NCBI GenBank assembly: GCA_022426155.1
Contig: JAKMEE010000018.1
Location: forward strand, 1-48,269
DNA: 48,269 nucleotides
From: Candidatus Poseidonia sp.
GTDB taxonomy: Archaea; Thermoplasmatota; Poseidoniia; Poseidoniales; Poseidoniaceae
Reading direction: 5' to 3'
Shown here piece after piece: positions 24,814 through 32,650 of this stretch. The stretch's first letter is position 1; each line of letters starts with the position of its first letter. The notes beneath the pieces were generated by a model. That model made no database searches and was not told the DNA's origin. It worked only from the letters and a program-made list of their open reading frames with translations. The position numbers and the translations under genes were made by a program.

Positions 24814-25638
24814 TCAATTTGCATCTTCAAGAACAGCCATCTGAGCGGCAATCAAGGCGTCAATACCTTGGTCTGCTCCAGCTAACAAACCTGAAAGCTC
24901 TTCACTGGAAAAGGTTGATTCCTCACCTGTGCCTTGAATTTCAACATAGCGTCCATCGCTGGTTTTCACAACGTTCATATCCACGTCTGCGTTTGAATCG
25001 AGGATGTAATCCAGGTCGAGGTACACCTTGCCGTCGATCAGACCTACCGAAACGGCTGCGAGTTGATGAGGGAGTACGGCCGCTTCGTGATTGGTGCGTT
25101 CAATTTCGGACAAAGTTGGAGGAGTCCAGCCATCTTTGCGTTGTTCGTACGTTGGGCGCAGGTCTGCTGGAAGGCAATCGCCTCGTGCAATCAACCTGCG
25201 CACTGCCAAGCGAAGAGCAATACTTGCTGCAGTGATGGAAGCACAACGTGTGCCGCCATCTGCATTGAGTACGTCGCAATCAACGTTCAAAGCAACTGGC
25301 CCGAGTGCTTCCAAGTCCACAGCAGCTCGCAGAGAACGAGCGATGAGGCGCTCAATTTCTTGTGTTCGGCCCTTGGCACCGTTGCGCTCTCGACGGAACC
25401 GTGAATCTGTTGAACCTGGGAGGAGGGAGTATTCTGCATGGACCCAGCCTTTGGAGGCGTCTCGAGGGAACCAGCGTGGAAGTTGCGCTTCTTTGGTACA
25501 GCAGGCAAGGACAACGGTGTCGCCTTGGCGATAAAGAACCGATGCTAGGGCATTTGGAGTGAAATCCAATTCAACCTCGATGTTTCTCATTTCGTCTGAT
25601 GCCCGTGAAAGTTCCAAGTCGGTCTTGAATTTCGCCAT
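24814..25638 (-). CDS. rph: RNase PH (bacterial-type 3'-5' phosphorolytic exoribonuclease)
   Basis: A 274-residue phosphorolytic nuclease that trims RNA 3' ends, classically tRNA precursors. The bacterial RNase PH consensus is followed closely: GWVHAEYSLLPGST (about 68-81), GRTQEIERLIARSLRAAVD (95-113), DCDVLNADGGTRCASIT (124-140) and YLDLDYILDSNADVDMNVV (about 205-223). Archaeal exosome subunit Rrp41 lacks the GWVHAEYSLLP and DCDVLxADGGTR wording. The usual N-terminal RxDGR is replaced by LSRASDEMR. A TATA box is not obvious. The gene is divergent from thiolase and followed by tRNA-Phe on the same strand, a suggestive position for a tRNA-trimming enzyme. Confidence 0.9.
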   Translation of the reverse strand: MAKFKTDLELSRASDEMRNIEVELDFTPNALASVLYRQGDTVVLACCTKEAQLPRWFPRDASKGWVHAEYSLLPGSTDSRFRRERNGAKGRTQEIERLIARSLRAAVDLEALGPVALNVDCDVLNADGGTRCASITAASIALRLAVRRLIARGDCLPADLRPTYEQRKDGWTPPTLSEIERTNHEAAVLPHQLAAVSVGLIDGKVYLDLDYILDSNADVDMNVVKTSDGRYVEIQGTGEESTFSSEELSGLLAGADQGIDALIAAQMAVLEDAN

Positions 25639-25729
25639 GTTAGGCCCAGCGGGTTTGGCTCATCAACCCTTCTCAAGCAGCATGCATCATCACGCGTACC
25701 TTCAAAGGAGGCCACTCGGTGGTTGTGGT

Positions 25730-26932
25730 ATGGCCCAACCACGTGCTGTAATTTGCGGAGTTGCCCGAACGCCCATTGGTAAATTTCTTGGAAGTCTATC
25801 TCATTTCTCGGCTGTGGATTTGGGTGTTCTGACGGTGAAGGAACTGTGTCAGCGAGTTGGATTGGACCCCAATAGTGGCATGGTGGATGAAGTCTTGTTT
25901 GGGCAAGTTCTGCAAGCAGGAGCCGGTCAAAACCCAGCACGTCAGGTTGCACTTGGTGCTGGATTACCCGTTTCCACTCCCTGTACAACAATCAACAAAG
26001 TATGCGGCTCTTCTCTCAAGGCGGCAATGATGGCTGCAAACAGCATTCGTGCAGGGGAATACAAAGTGATCATTGCCGGTGGTATGGAAAGCATGAGCAA
26101 TGCACCTCAACTTCTGATGGGACACCGTAGTGGTACGAAAATGGGCGATTCAAAACTCGTTGATTCAATGATTCATGATGGACTCTGGGACGTCTACAAT
26201 GATGTACACATGGGCATGACCGGTGAAACTGTCGCACAGGAATGTAAGATCACACGCGAAGGGGCTGATGCTTTTGCTTTACGAAGTCAACAACGTGCCT
26301 CCAAAGCATGGGAAGAAGGATGGTTTGATTGGGAGACCTTCACCATCGAGATCCCACAACGCCGGTCTGAACCCTTGCAATTTTCGCATGATGAAGGTGT
26401 AAGAGCTTCAACCACATCCGATTCGCTCGCAGGCCTCCGTCCGGTCTTCGATAAGGAAGGCATGGTCACAGCTGGAAATGCAAGCACTCTCAATGATGGG
26501 GCCAGTGCAGTGTTGATCGCCGAAGAATCAGTTGCGAAAGCAAACGGCTGGGAAATCATCGCCACCATTGAGGATTATTGCACCTCTGGCCTGGAACCGG
26601 CAAGAGTGATGAGTGCACCCATACCTGCGGTGAATCAATTGCTGGAACGCAACGGCCTTTCAGTTATGGATGTGGATGTGTATGAGCATAACGAAGCCTT
26701 TGCATCCGCTTCGTGCGCCGTGGCTCAAGAAGTCGGTATCCCCGATGATCGCTTCAACCTTCACGGAGGAGCGGTGAGCCTAGGCCACCCTCTGGGTGCA
26801 AGCGGGACGAGATGTCTCATCACCATGCTCGGTGTGATGCGCCGAACATCAGCAAGCTCTGGTATTGTAACCCTCTGCTTAGGCGGGGGGAATGCTGTTG
26901 CAATGTACGTTTGTCGTGAATCTGCGGCATGA
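25730..26932 (+). CDS. Acetyl-CoA C-acetyltransferase (thiolase)
   Basis: A 400-residue thiolase, the usual length. The nucleophile is Cys92 in INKVCGSSLKA. The second catalytic pair is His353 in VSLGHPLGASGTR and Cys383 in LCLGGGNA. YEHNEAFA supplies the oxyanion-hole asparagine block. The complete Cys/His/Cys set is that of biosynthetic or degradative acetoacetyl-CoA thiolases. It could make acetoacetyl-CoA for mevalonate or act in fatty acid breakdown; no HMG-CoA synthase or beta-oxidation gene adjoins to decide. ATG 25730 is used because similarity starts at AVICGVARTPIGKF; the open frame extends upstream into the divergent RNase PH gene without support. Confidence 0.94.
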   Translation: MAQPRAVICGVARTPIGKFLGSLSHFSAVDLGVLTVKELCQRVGLDPNSGMVDEVLFGQVLQAGAGQNPARQVALGAGLPVSTPCTTINKVCGSSLKAAMMAANSIRAGEYKVIIAGGMESMSNAPQLLMGHRSGTKMGDSKLVDSMIHDGLWDVYNDVHMGMTGETVAQECKITREGADAFALRSQQRASKAWEEGWFDWETFTIEIPQRRSEPLQFSHDEGVRASTTSDSLAGLRPVFDKEGMVTAGNASTLNDGASAVLIAEESVAKANGWEIIATIEDYCTSGLEPARVMSAPIPAVNQLLERNGLSVMDVDVYEHNEAFASASCAVAQEVGIPDDRFNLHGGAVSLGHPLGASGTRCLITMLGVMRRTSASSGIVTLCLGGGNAVAMYVCRESAA

Positions 26933-26971
26933 ACGAAGGTACTGTGTTGAGCCCTCCTTGAACGGGTCATG

Positions 26972-26979
26972 CTAAATAG
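26972..26979 (+). promoter_or_regulatory. TATA box for the DEAD-box helicase
   Basis: CTAAATAG is centred 24-25 bp upstream of the ATG at 27000, again the spacing of a leaderless archaeal gene. No Shine-Dalgarno precedes that ATG. Confidence 0.6.
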
Positions 26980-26999
26980 GGAGCGTTGACGGCTTCAAA

Positions 27000-28718
27000 A
27001 TGGGTGCCCCTATGGTAACGTTCCAAGACATTGGAGTCAGTGATGAACTAGCGGAGGCGTTAGCCAACCAAGGTATCACCGAACCATTCGAGGTTCAAGA
27101 AAAATCCATCCCCCACTCAATGGAAGGTCATGATGTGTGCTGCAGAGCACCTACTGGGTCAGGGAAAACACTTGCTTTCGGCCTCCCCTTGCTTGAACAC
27201 CTCCCCATGGCAGAACCCTCCCGCCCTACAGCATTGATTCTCTCGCCAACAAGAGAACTCGCTGAGCAAATTTATGGTGTTCTCAAGCCCTTAGCCCATC
27301 GCATTGACCGAACAGTGGGCGCCGTTTATGGTGGAGTTTCCTACACAAAACAATACCGAGCTCTTGAACGTGGTCTGGATGTTGTCGTCGCTTGTCCAGG
27401 GCGTCTCTTGGATTTGATGGAGAGAGGGGCAGTTTCCCTCAAAGATGTCCAAACCGTCGTCGTCGATGAAGCTGACCGGATGGCAGACATGGGGTTCATG
27501 GAACCTGTATGTGATATTCTTGACCGATGCCAAGAGGACCGTCAAACCATTCTCTTTAGTGCAACTCTGGACGACGAAATCGCCCTTCTCATCGAGCGAT
27601 ACCAAGACAACCCAATCCGTCTTGAAGTCGGACCAGCTGAAATTTCAATCACCGACATGGAACACCATTTCTGGTTGATGCCAGGAGCAAAGAAATCGCC
27701 AATCGCAGCCGAATTGATTCGCAGTTGCGGACGAACGATTGTATTTTGTCGAACCCGAGCAGGGGTGGACAGAGTGGCTGAAGATATGCTTGATGACGGA
27801 ATCGGTGCTCAAGCCTTGCACGGAGGCCTCACACAACGCCAACGTGATCGAGCAATGTCAGTGTTCATTCATGGAGAGTGTATGGCGCTGATCGCAACCG
27901 ATGTAGCGGCACGCGGCATTGATGTTGAAGGTGTAAATTGTGTGATTCACTATGATCCCCCTGAGAATGGTAAGGCGTACAAACACCGAAGTGGACGCAC
28001 TGCTCGAGGTGGGGCAACTGGAATCGTTGTATCCTTGGTCCAACGACCTCAAAAGAAAATGTACAACCGCATTCAACGGGATGTGGGTATTAACTCGGAA
28101 TACAGACCTCCTGACTTTGGTTCGCTTCCTGCCTTTGAGGTTGAATACATACCTCCTTCACGACAATCTCACCGACGCAATGACCGAGGCCGCTCCCAAC
28201 GCTCTAATGGCGGCCGTGGTGGTGACCGACGGGGACGCACGTCCCAAAGTGGTCGCTATCAACCTCGTCGAGATGGACGCGGTGGCGGTGGTGGGCGCCG
28301 AGACGACCGTCGAGGTGGTCGTCGTGATGATCGCCGAGATGACCGCCGTGGAGGCCGCCGTGATGACCGAAACGACCGTCGGGGTGGAAATCAACCACGG
28401 GACCGTTCCAACGACCGTCGGGACCAACGCTCTGAATACATGCGAAATGACCGCCCACAACGTCAAGAGAATCAAGACCGTCCTCGAAACGACCGCAGCA
28501 GTGATCGTCAATCCGAGCCTCAACCATCACGTGAACCACGAAATCGAGGTCGCCCTCCATCCACGTATGCTCGTGCACCGAAAAATGACGATAAAGAACC
28601 TCCACAACCCCGTCAGGTACCTCGTCATAAATTCAGTTCTAAACGCCCGGCTCCCCGCAAGAACAGCCGCCGTAGAAAGGGATCGCCGCCCTCCTCTTAC
28701 CGAGGCAATAAACGCTGA
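27000..28718 (+). CDS. DEAD-box RNA helicase with Arg/Gly/Asp-rich tail
   Basis: The product has 572 residues. Residues 1-380 are the two RecA domains: Q-motif region (FEVQEKSIP), Walker A APTGSGKT (50-57), PTRELAEQ, VVVDEADRM (DEAD), FSAT (SAT motif), VFCRTRAGVD, ATDVAARGIDVEGV and HRSGRTARGG. It would unwind or remodel RNA with ATP, probably in ribosome assembly or cold adaptation. From about residue 385 the tail is low-complexity RGG/RDDR repeats (GGRRDDRRGGRRDDRR-like), then Arg/Asn/Pro/Lys-rich sequence. Such tails bind RNA non-specifically and can drive condensate formation. The repeats are also visible in the DNA (about 28290-28400). It ends six bases before the convergent methyltransferase. 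Confidence 0.94.
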   Translation: MGAPMVTFQDIGVSDELAEALANQGITEPFEVQEKSIPHSMEGHDVCCRAPTGSGKTLAFGLPLLEHLPMAEPSRPTALILSPTRELAEQIYGVLKPLAHRIDRTVGAVYGGVSYTKQYRALERGLDVVVACPGRLLDLMERGAVSLKDVQTVVVDEADRMADMGFMEPVCDILDRCQEDRQTILFSATLDDEIALLIERYQDNPIRLEVGPAEISITDMEHHFWLMPGAKKSPIAAELIRSCGRTIVFCRTRAGVDRVAEDMLDDGIGAQALHGGLTQRQRDRAMSVFIHGECMALIATDVAARGIDVEGVNCVIHYDPPENGKAYKHRSGRTARGGATGIVVSLVQRPQKKMYNRIQRDVGINSEYRPPDFGSLPAFEVEYIPPSRQSHRRNDRGRSQRSNGGRGGDRRGRTSQSGRYQPRRDGRGGGGGRRDDRRGGRRDDRRDDRRGGRRDDRNDRRGGNQPRDRSNDRRDQRSEYMRNDRPQRQENQDRPRNDRSSDRQSEPQPSREPRNRGRPPSTYARAPKNDDKEPPQPRQVPRHKFSSKRPAPRKNSRRRKGSPPSSYRGNKR

Positions 28719-28724
28719 TTCGAG

Positions 28725-29372
28725 TCATACATCTCGTATGAGATGAAGTCTTACAACTCGTGCATGACCCCTGTGTAGTTCAGATTCATCGAGGTTGGTT
28801 GAATCTACTGATGCGTGGACAACCTTCATGTTTGGAGCAAGCGGTCCACATAATTCTTCCAATAACTCATCGAGGTCGAAGAGCAATTCCAGCGACTTGG
28901 GACCTCCGCTGGTTAACGGCATTTGGCTGGTATGGTAACCCTCCATGATGAAAGAACCACCAGGAGTCAAACAATGCAACATCCTCGGCAAATGCTTCTT
29001 TCGAATCGCCGATGGAGTGTGAAACCAAGAGCATGCTAGAAGGTTGTATTTCGGTTCATCAAAGGCCTTTTCTACCAAATCTGCAATTTCATACTTGACA
29101 ATGACGCCTCGTTCTTTTGCAAGTTGTTGGCATTTCTTATTTCCTTCTGATGAGAGATCAAACACCTCTGCATTCCAACCTAAGGAAGCTGCCCAAACGG
29201 CATTTCTGCCTTCGCCATCAGCAGGGAAGAGTGCGAGGTTGTTGCCGTAGTCAATCGGAGGTTCAATTTGCTGTTTTAGCCAGGCATTGGGTTCTTTTCC
29301 GTAGGCATATATTGCCTCTCCAAATCTGCGATCCCACATTGTTCCGTCAGAACGAGCATCAGCGTCCATCAT
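28725..29372 (-). CDS. SAM-dependent methyltransferase (TehB/TPMT-like)
   Basis: A 215-residue class I methyltransferase. The glycine-rich SAM motif is in LALFPADGEGRNAVWAASLG (about 49-68), followed by the acidic residue ending strand 2 (AEVFDLSSEG) and the motif-IV-like YNLLACSWFH. The DGEGRNAVW wording is shared with the tellurite-resistance TehB and thiopurine methyltransferase-like group; the substrate cannot be told. ATGATG at its start overlaps the stop of the upstream NFACT gene, so translation is coupled to it. A second ATG three bases in is equally possible. Confidence 0.88.
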   Translation of the reverse strand: MMDADARSDGTMWDRRFGEAIYAYGKEPNAWLKQQIEPPIDYGNNLALFPADGEGRNAVWAASLGWNAEVFDLSSEGNKKCQQLAKERGVIVKYEIADLVEKAFDEPKYNLLACSWFHTPSAIRKKHLPRMLHCLTPGGSFIMEGYHTSQMPLTSGGPKSLELLFDLDELLEELCGPLAPNMKVVHASVDSTNLDESELHRGHARVVRLHLIRDV

Positions 29373-31534
29373 TCTTCCTCCATTACCTTTGGATGAGAAA
29401 AGACACCCTGTTCTTCCACAATATCACAGGAACCTGGAAGCACACCGAGCAGATCATCGGTTGATAATCCCGTGATTTTGTAAATTTGATTGGCTAATTT
29501 GTCCTTTTTGGTCAAGCCTGGACGTAAGATGGCATAGCGGCCACATAGATTACGAATGTGTTCGGGGGTCGCAGTCACCATCATTGGGACCCCGTTTACA
29601 GCCACAATGCCAATGCCGATTTCAACGGTCAAATCCTTGAACCATGTGCGTTGTCCTCGGACGATGAAAGCCCCTTTTCCAACGTATTCTCCGGTTTGTG
29701 CAGTCTTTGATACTTGGGCAGGTTTGACGCTATAGACCGTACCATGAGAGCCGCCTCCATTCCACGCCCGGCTCCATGAAAGTGCCAAGGTTGCCGCAGA
29801 TTCAAGTTTGACTTCATCCAAACGCTCGTCTCCTAATTTGTCCACCAGACGGAATGCGGGGATGTCTTCGGGAACATGAGCAGGTTGTCGTTCTTCCAAG
29901 GCGAAGCCCTGTGTAGCTCGTAGGCTGCAGGATGGGGCGCCATGCAAGTCAGCGTGCAGATAAAGGTCGGAACCAGACAAGTGTTTCTTGACGATGGTAT
30001 CGTTGCCTTTAGCATCCTTCCCTCCAACCAAGAGATGTCCTCCAGCGATCATGCCCCAGCGGTGTTGTTCAAACCACATTCGTTTGCTGCGTTTGAGTCG
30101 GTTCAATTTTCCACTAGCACGCTGCTTAGCTTCCTTTTTCATCGCTCTTTTTAATGCAGCATTGGTTTCTTCAAGCGCTTCTACAGCCCCAGATGTCTTG
30201 TTTTTCTGTTTACGAGCAGCTTCGAAATAACGTTGAGCATTTTGGTGAACACTGGCATCGAGTTCGAGAACGACTTGAGCTCCCTTCGGTTCGTTATCTT
30301 CATTTGGGAGAAGTGCCGTGAATTCACGCTTAGCTGCGTTGAGACTGACAATCCATGGGATGGACTTACTTGCTTTTTTCACAGCATCCCAGCCATTGTT
30401 GTCAACGGCTTCGTTGGTTTGAGAGAGTAATTGTTCCACGTGAGTCCAGTGTTCTTGTATTGAATGACCAAGCGCCTGCTGTTTCTCGATTTTCGCAGCA
30501 AATTGTAGCATGGCCTTCTCCTGTTGAGCCTTCCTTCGTTCGAGTCGTTCCACTTCGGTGGATTGCCCTCGGCCAGGACCTGCTTGTTCAAATCGTTCCT
30601 CTTCTCTACGCTGAAGGGCGTGAGCATCATGGACACCTTTCCATGCATCAACGGCCTCGCACAGTGATTCAAATTCAAGAATCGGTTGTGATGCGTGGGC
30701 TGGTAAAAGAGTCGGTGTGGCTTCCTTTGTTCGTTGGCTTAACCATGTTTCTTGTTCGGTTTGGGTAGAGGCTCTAAATTTTTCTTCCCAATCTTCAGGG
30801 TCGTCTTCACTCTCAAGTTTGAGGACAAGATAGCCTCCTCCGCTCCTAGTCAAATCTTCCAATAAGGTGCTTAAGGCCGCATACACTTTTTTAGAATCTG
30901 CTTCGAGGGGGTCTGAATTCGGTTTGAGACCAGCAAGTTCGCACACAGCATTGGCATGTGTTGCTCCCAAGTTGGCCTTTCCACCCAAAGTGGATACCAA
31001 ATCCCGGTCGGATGTTTTCAGAAGCGTAGCCATACCGTCTTGGTCCAATGAATAGGGGTCCAAAGCAGCGGGTGGGGCGACATATTCAACGCCTTTTTTC
31101 AACGTCCGTCCAGCATAAGATGCATGCGTGAGTGGTTGAATGATGGTATTGGTTTCATCTGCAAGAATGATATTTCCATCACGGAATACCTCGACATAGA
31201 GGGTGCGTTGTCCAAATTTGGTATCAAATTCAAAGGCGAGGACGCGGTCAAACCCAAGTTGCCGTACTCCTGTCAATCGACCATTTTTCAAATGCTTCCG
31301 CAGTACCATCGCAAAGGGAGGGGGTGTCATGGGCATGGGGCGGTCTCTTCGAGAGGTGTAGATGCGTTGGCCACGAACCAGAACCAAGTCGAATTGATCT
31401 TCTCCCTTGGGGTTGAGGCGGAGAACGATTTGTTCGTAATGTGGCATGTAGGCCTTTTTGACATAGGCTCCTGCAGAGCCATCCAATTCTCTCGATACAG
31501 CACGAAGGTCGAATCCGGACATGGCCTTTTTCAT
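29369..31534 (-). CDS. NFACT family protein (Rqc2/NEMF/RqcH homologue)
   Basis: A 721-residue protein of ribosome-associated quality control. Homologues bind the 50S subunit with a stalled peptidyl-tRNA and promote tailing of the nascent chain. The NFACT-N domain begins MKKAMSGFDLRAVSREL, the archaeal/eukaryotic form of the start. A helix-hairpin-helix region and a long coiled-coil middle (about 310-480) follow. The NFACT-R domain contains MIAGGHLLVGGKDAKGNDTI (about 505-524) and DLYLHADLHGAPS. The last ~150 residues are the archaeal C-terminal part (KGAFIVRGQRTWF). I chose the first ATG because MKKxMSxFDL is the normal family beginning. It overlaps the downstream methyltransferase by four bases. 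Confidence 0.93.
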   Translation of the reverse strand: MKKAMSGFDLRAVSRELDGSAGAYVKKAYMPHYEQIVLRLNPKGEDQFDLVLVRGQRIYTSRRDRPMPMTPPPFAMVLRKHLKNGRLTGVRQLGFDRVLAFEFDTKFGQRTLYVEVFRDGNIILADETNTIIQPLTHASYAGRTLKKGVEYVAPPAALDPYSLDQDGMATLLKTSDRDLVSTLGGKANLGATHANAVCELAGLKPNSDPLEADSKKVYAALSTLLEDLTRSGGGYLVLKLESEDDPEDWEEKFRASTQTEQETWLSQRTKEATPTLLPAHASQPILEFESLCEAVDAWKGVHDAHALQRREEERFEQAGPGRGQSTEVERLERRKAQQEKAMLQFAAKIEKQQALGHSIQEHWTHVEQLLSQTNEAVDNNGWDAVKKASKSIPWIVSLNAAKREFTALLPNEDNEPKGAQVVLELDASVHQNAQRYFEAARKQKNKTSGAVEALEETNAALKRAMKKEAKQRASGKLNRLKRSKRMWFEQHRWGMIAGGHLLVGGKDAKGNDTIVKKHLSGSDLYLHADLHGAPSCSLRATQGFALEERQPAHVPEDIPAFRLVDKLGDERLDEVKLESAATLALSWSRAWNGGGSHGTVYSVKPAQVSKTAQTGEYVGKGAFIVRGQRTWFKDLTVEIGIGIVAVNGVPMMVTATPEHIRNLCGRYAILRPGLTKKDKLANQIYKITGLSTDDLLGVLPGSCDIVEEQGVFSHPKVMEEE

Positions 31535-31624
31535 TGATTCACCCCTGCGACTTCGACACCGACGGGGAGTACCTGTCGATGGTTCATATCTGCCTCAACG
31601 GCCGAGGCCACATAAATTCACGCC

Positions 31625-32650
31625 TCAGAAACGAAGCAAGACCTTCCCAATATTTTTTGCATCATGGATGTGTTGATGAGCGGCTTGAACTTCGCTTGCA
31701 TCAAAAATTTGGTCAATTACGGGATTTAATGCGCCTGATTGAATTCCATCAAGAATTCGTGTTAATTGTTCGGTCATCACGTCTTCATCTTGCCAAGTGC
31801 CCATGTGAACTCCAAACACACCACGGTTTCGGGTCATTAATTTCAAGGGATCAAAGCGGGGGGCTTTTCGGAAAGCCATCAGTGCTTTGAGCAAGGAGCG
31901 TTTTGAGGTTGGGGCTGCTGCTGAGAATCCATAGGAGTACAGTTTGCCTCCTTCTGCAAGAACCGAGAGGCTTCGTTTGAGATGTTCTCCTCCGATTGGG
32001 TCAAGGATATGGTCAACGCCTCGTTGCTCTGTCTCTTGGCGTATAATCTTGACAAAATCCTCCTTGTGCCGATCGATGGGGCGTGCTCCATAAGAACGCA
32101 ACACTTCGTGCTTTCCTCGGGAAGAAGTGGACCAGATTCGTTCTACACCTGCCCATTGGCACAATTGCAACGCCGCAGTACCAACGCCACCAGCCCCTCC
32201 GTGTATGAGTACAGAGTCCTTGGATTTCATGTTCCCAAGGTGATGGAGCATGTGGTGGGCCGTCATGTACGTGACAGGCGTAGATGCCGCAGTTTCAAGA
32301 GAAATCTCATCGGGTACAGGGATGGTTCGGTGCACCTCGCTGAGTACAAAACTTGCTTGTCCACCGTTTCTCATGGCAGCGACAACACGCTGACCGATGT
32401 TGAATGCAGTCACCCCTTCTCCAAGGGCATCAACGGTTCCACTGACCTCGTAACCTGGGGTGAATGGATAGGCTGGGCGAGGTTGATAGAACCCCAAACG
32501 CATCAAGAGATCAGCAAAATTAATGCCTGCAAATGCGACTTTAATTCGAACTTGACCAGGACCAGGTTCTGGTACTTCCATAGGTTGAGTGGTGATGCAG
32601 GAAACGCCTCCTGCCTTTGTGATAACAACGCGTTCAGCCACCTCATTCAC
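31625..32650 (-). CDS. Zinc-free MDR oxidoreductase (quinone oxidoreductase / VAT1-like)
   Basis: A 341-residue medium-chain dehydrogenase/reductase. The GroES-like half has INFADLLMRLGFYQPRPAYPFTPGYEVSG. The Rossmann half has the NADPH-binding motif IHGGAGGVGTAALQLC near residues 149-164. The catalytic-zinc and structural-zinc cysteines of alcohol dehydrogenases are absent, so it belongs with NADPH:quinone reductases, closest in wording to VAT-1-like proteins. The electron acceptor is unknown. Its start lies eight bases inside the end of the Nudix/MBL gene, so the two are coupled. Ninety bases without recognisable features separate it from NFACT. Confidence 0.92.
   Translation of the reverse strand: MNEVAERVVITKAGGVSCITTQPMEVPEPGPGQVRIKVAFAGINFADLLMRLGFYQPRPAYPFTPGYEVSGTVDALGEGVTAFNIGQRVVAAMRNGGQASFVLSEVHRTIPVPDEISLETAASTPVTYMTAHHMLHHLGNMKSKDSVLIHGGAGGVGTAALQLCQWAGVERIWSTSSRGKHEVLRSYGARPIDRHKEDFVKIIRQETEQRGVDHILDPIGGEHLKRSLSVLAEGGKLYSYGFSAAAPTSKRSLLKALMAFRKAPRFDPLKLMTRNRGVFGVHMGTWQDEDVMTEQLTRILDGIQSGALNPVIDQIFDASEVQAAHQHIHDAKNIGKVLLRF

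Noticed and set aside
24814-25638. Exosome subunit Rrp41
   Set aside because: The protein has the bacterial RNase PH blocks GWVHAEYSLLPGST and DCDVLNADGGTR, which Rrp41 lacks.
28290-28400. CRISPR-like or mobile repeat array
   Set aside because: The repeats are short, in frame and encode the RGG/RDDR tail of the helicase; there are no spacers.
28725-28741. Inverted repeat TCATAC-ATCTC-GTATGA between convergent genes
   Set aside because: Only six base pairs and largely inside the methyltransferase 3' end; too weak to call a terminator.
27952-28746. A 264-codon plus-strand frame inside the helicase gene
   Set aside because: It is an alternative reading of the helicase tail; the Arg/Asp repeat has few stops in other frames. 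The helicase frame has all the motifs.
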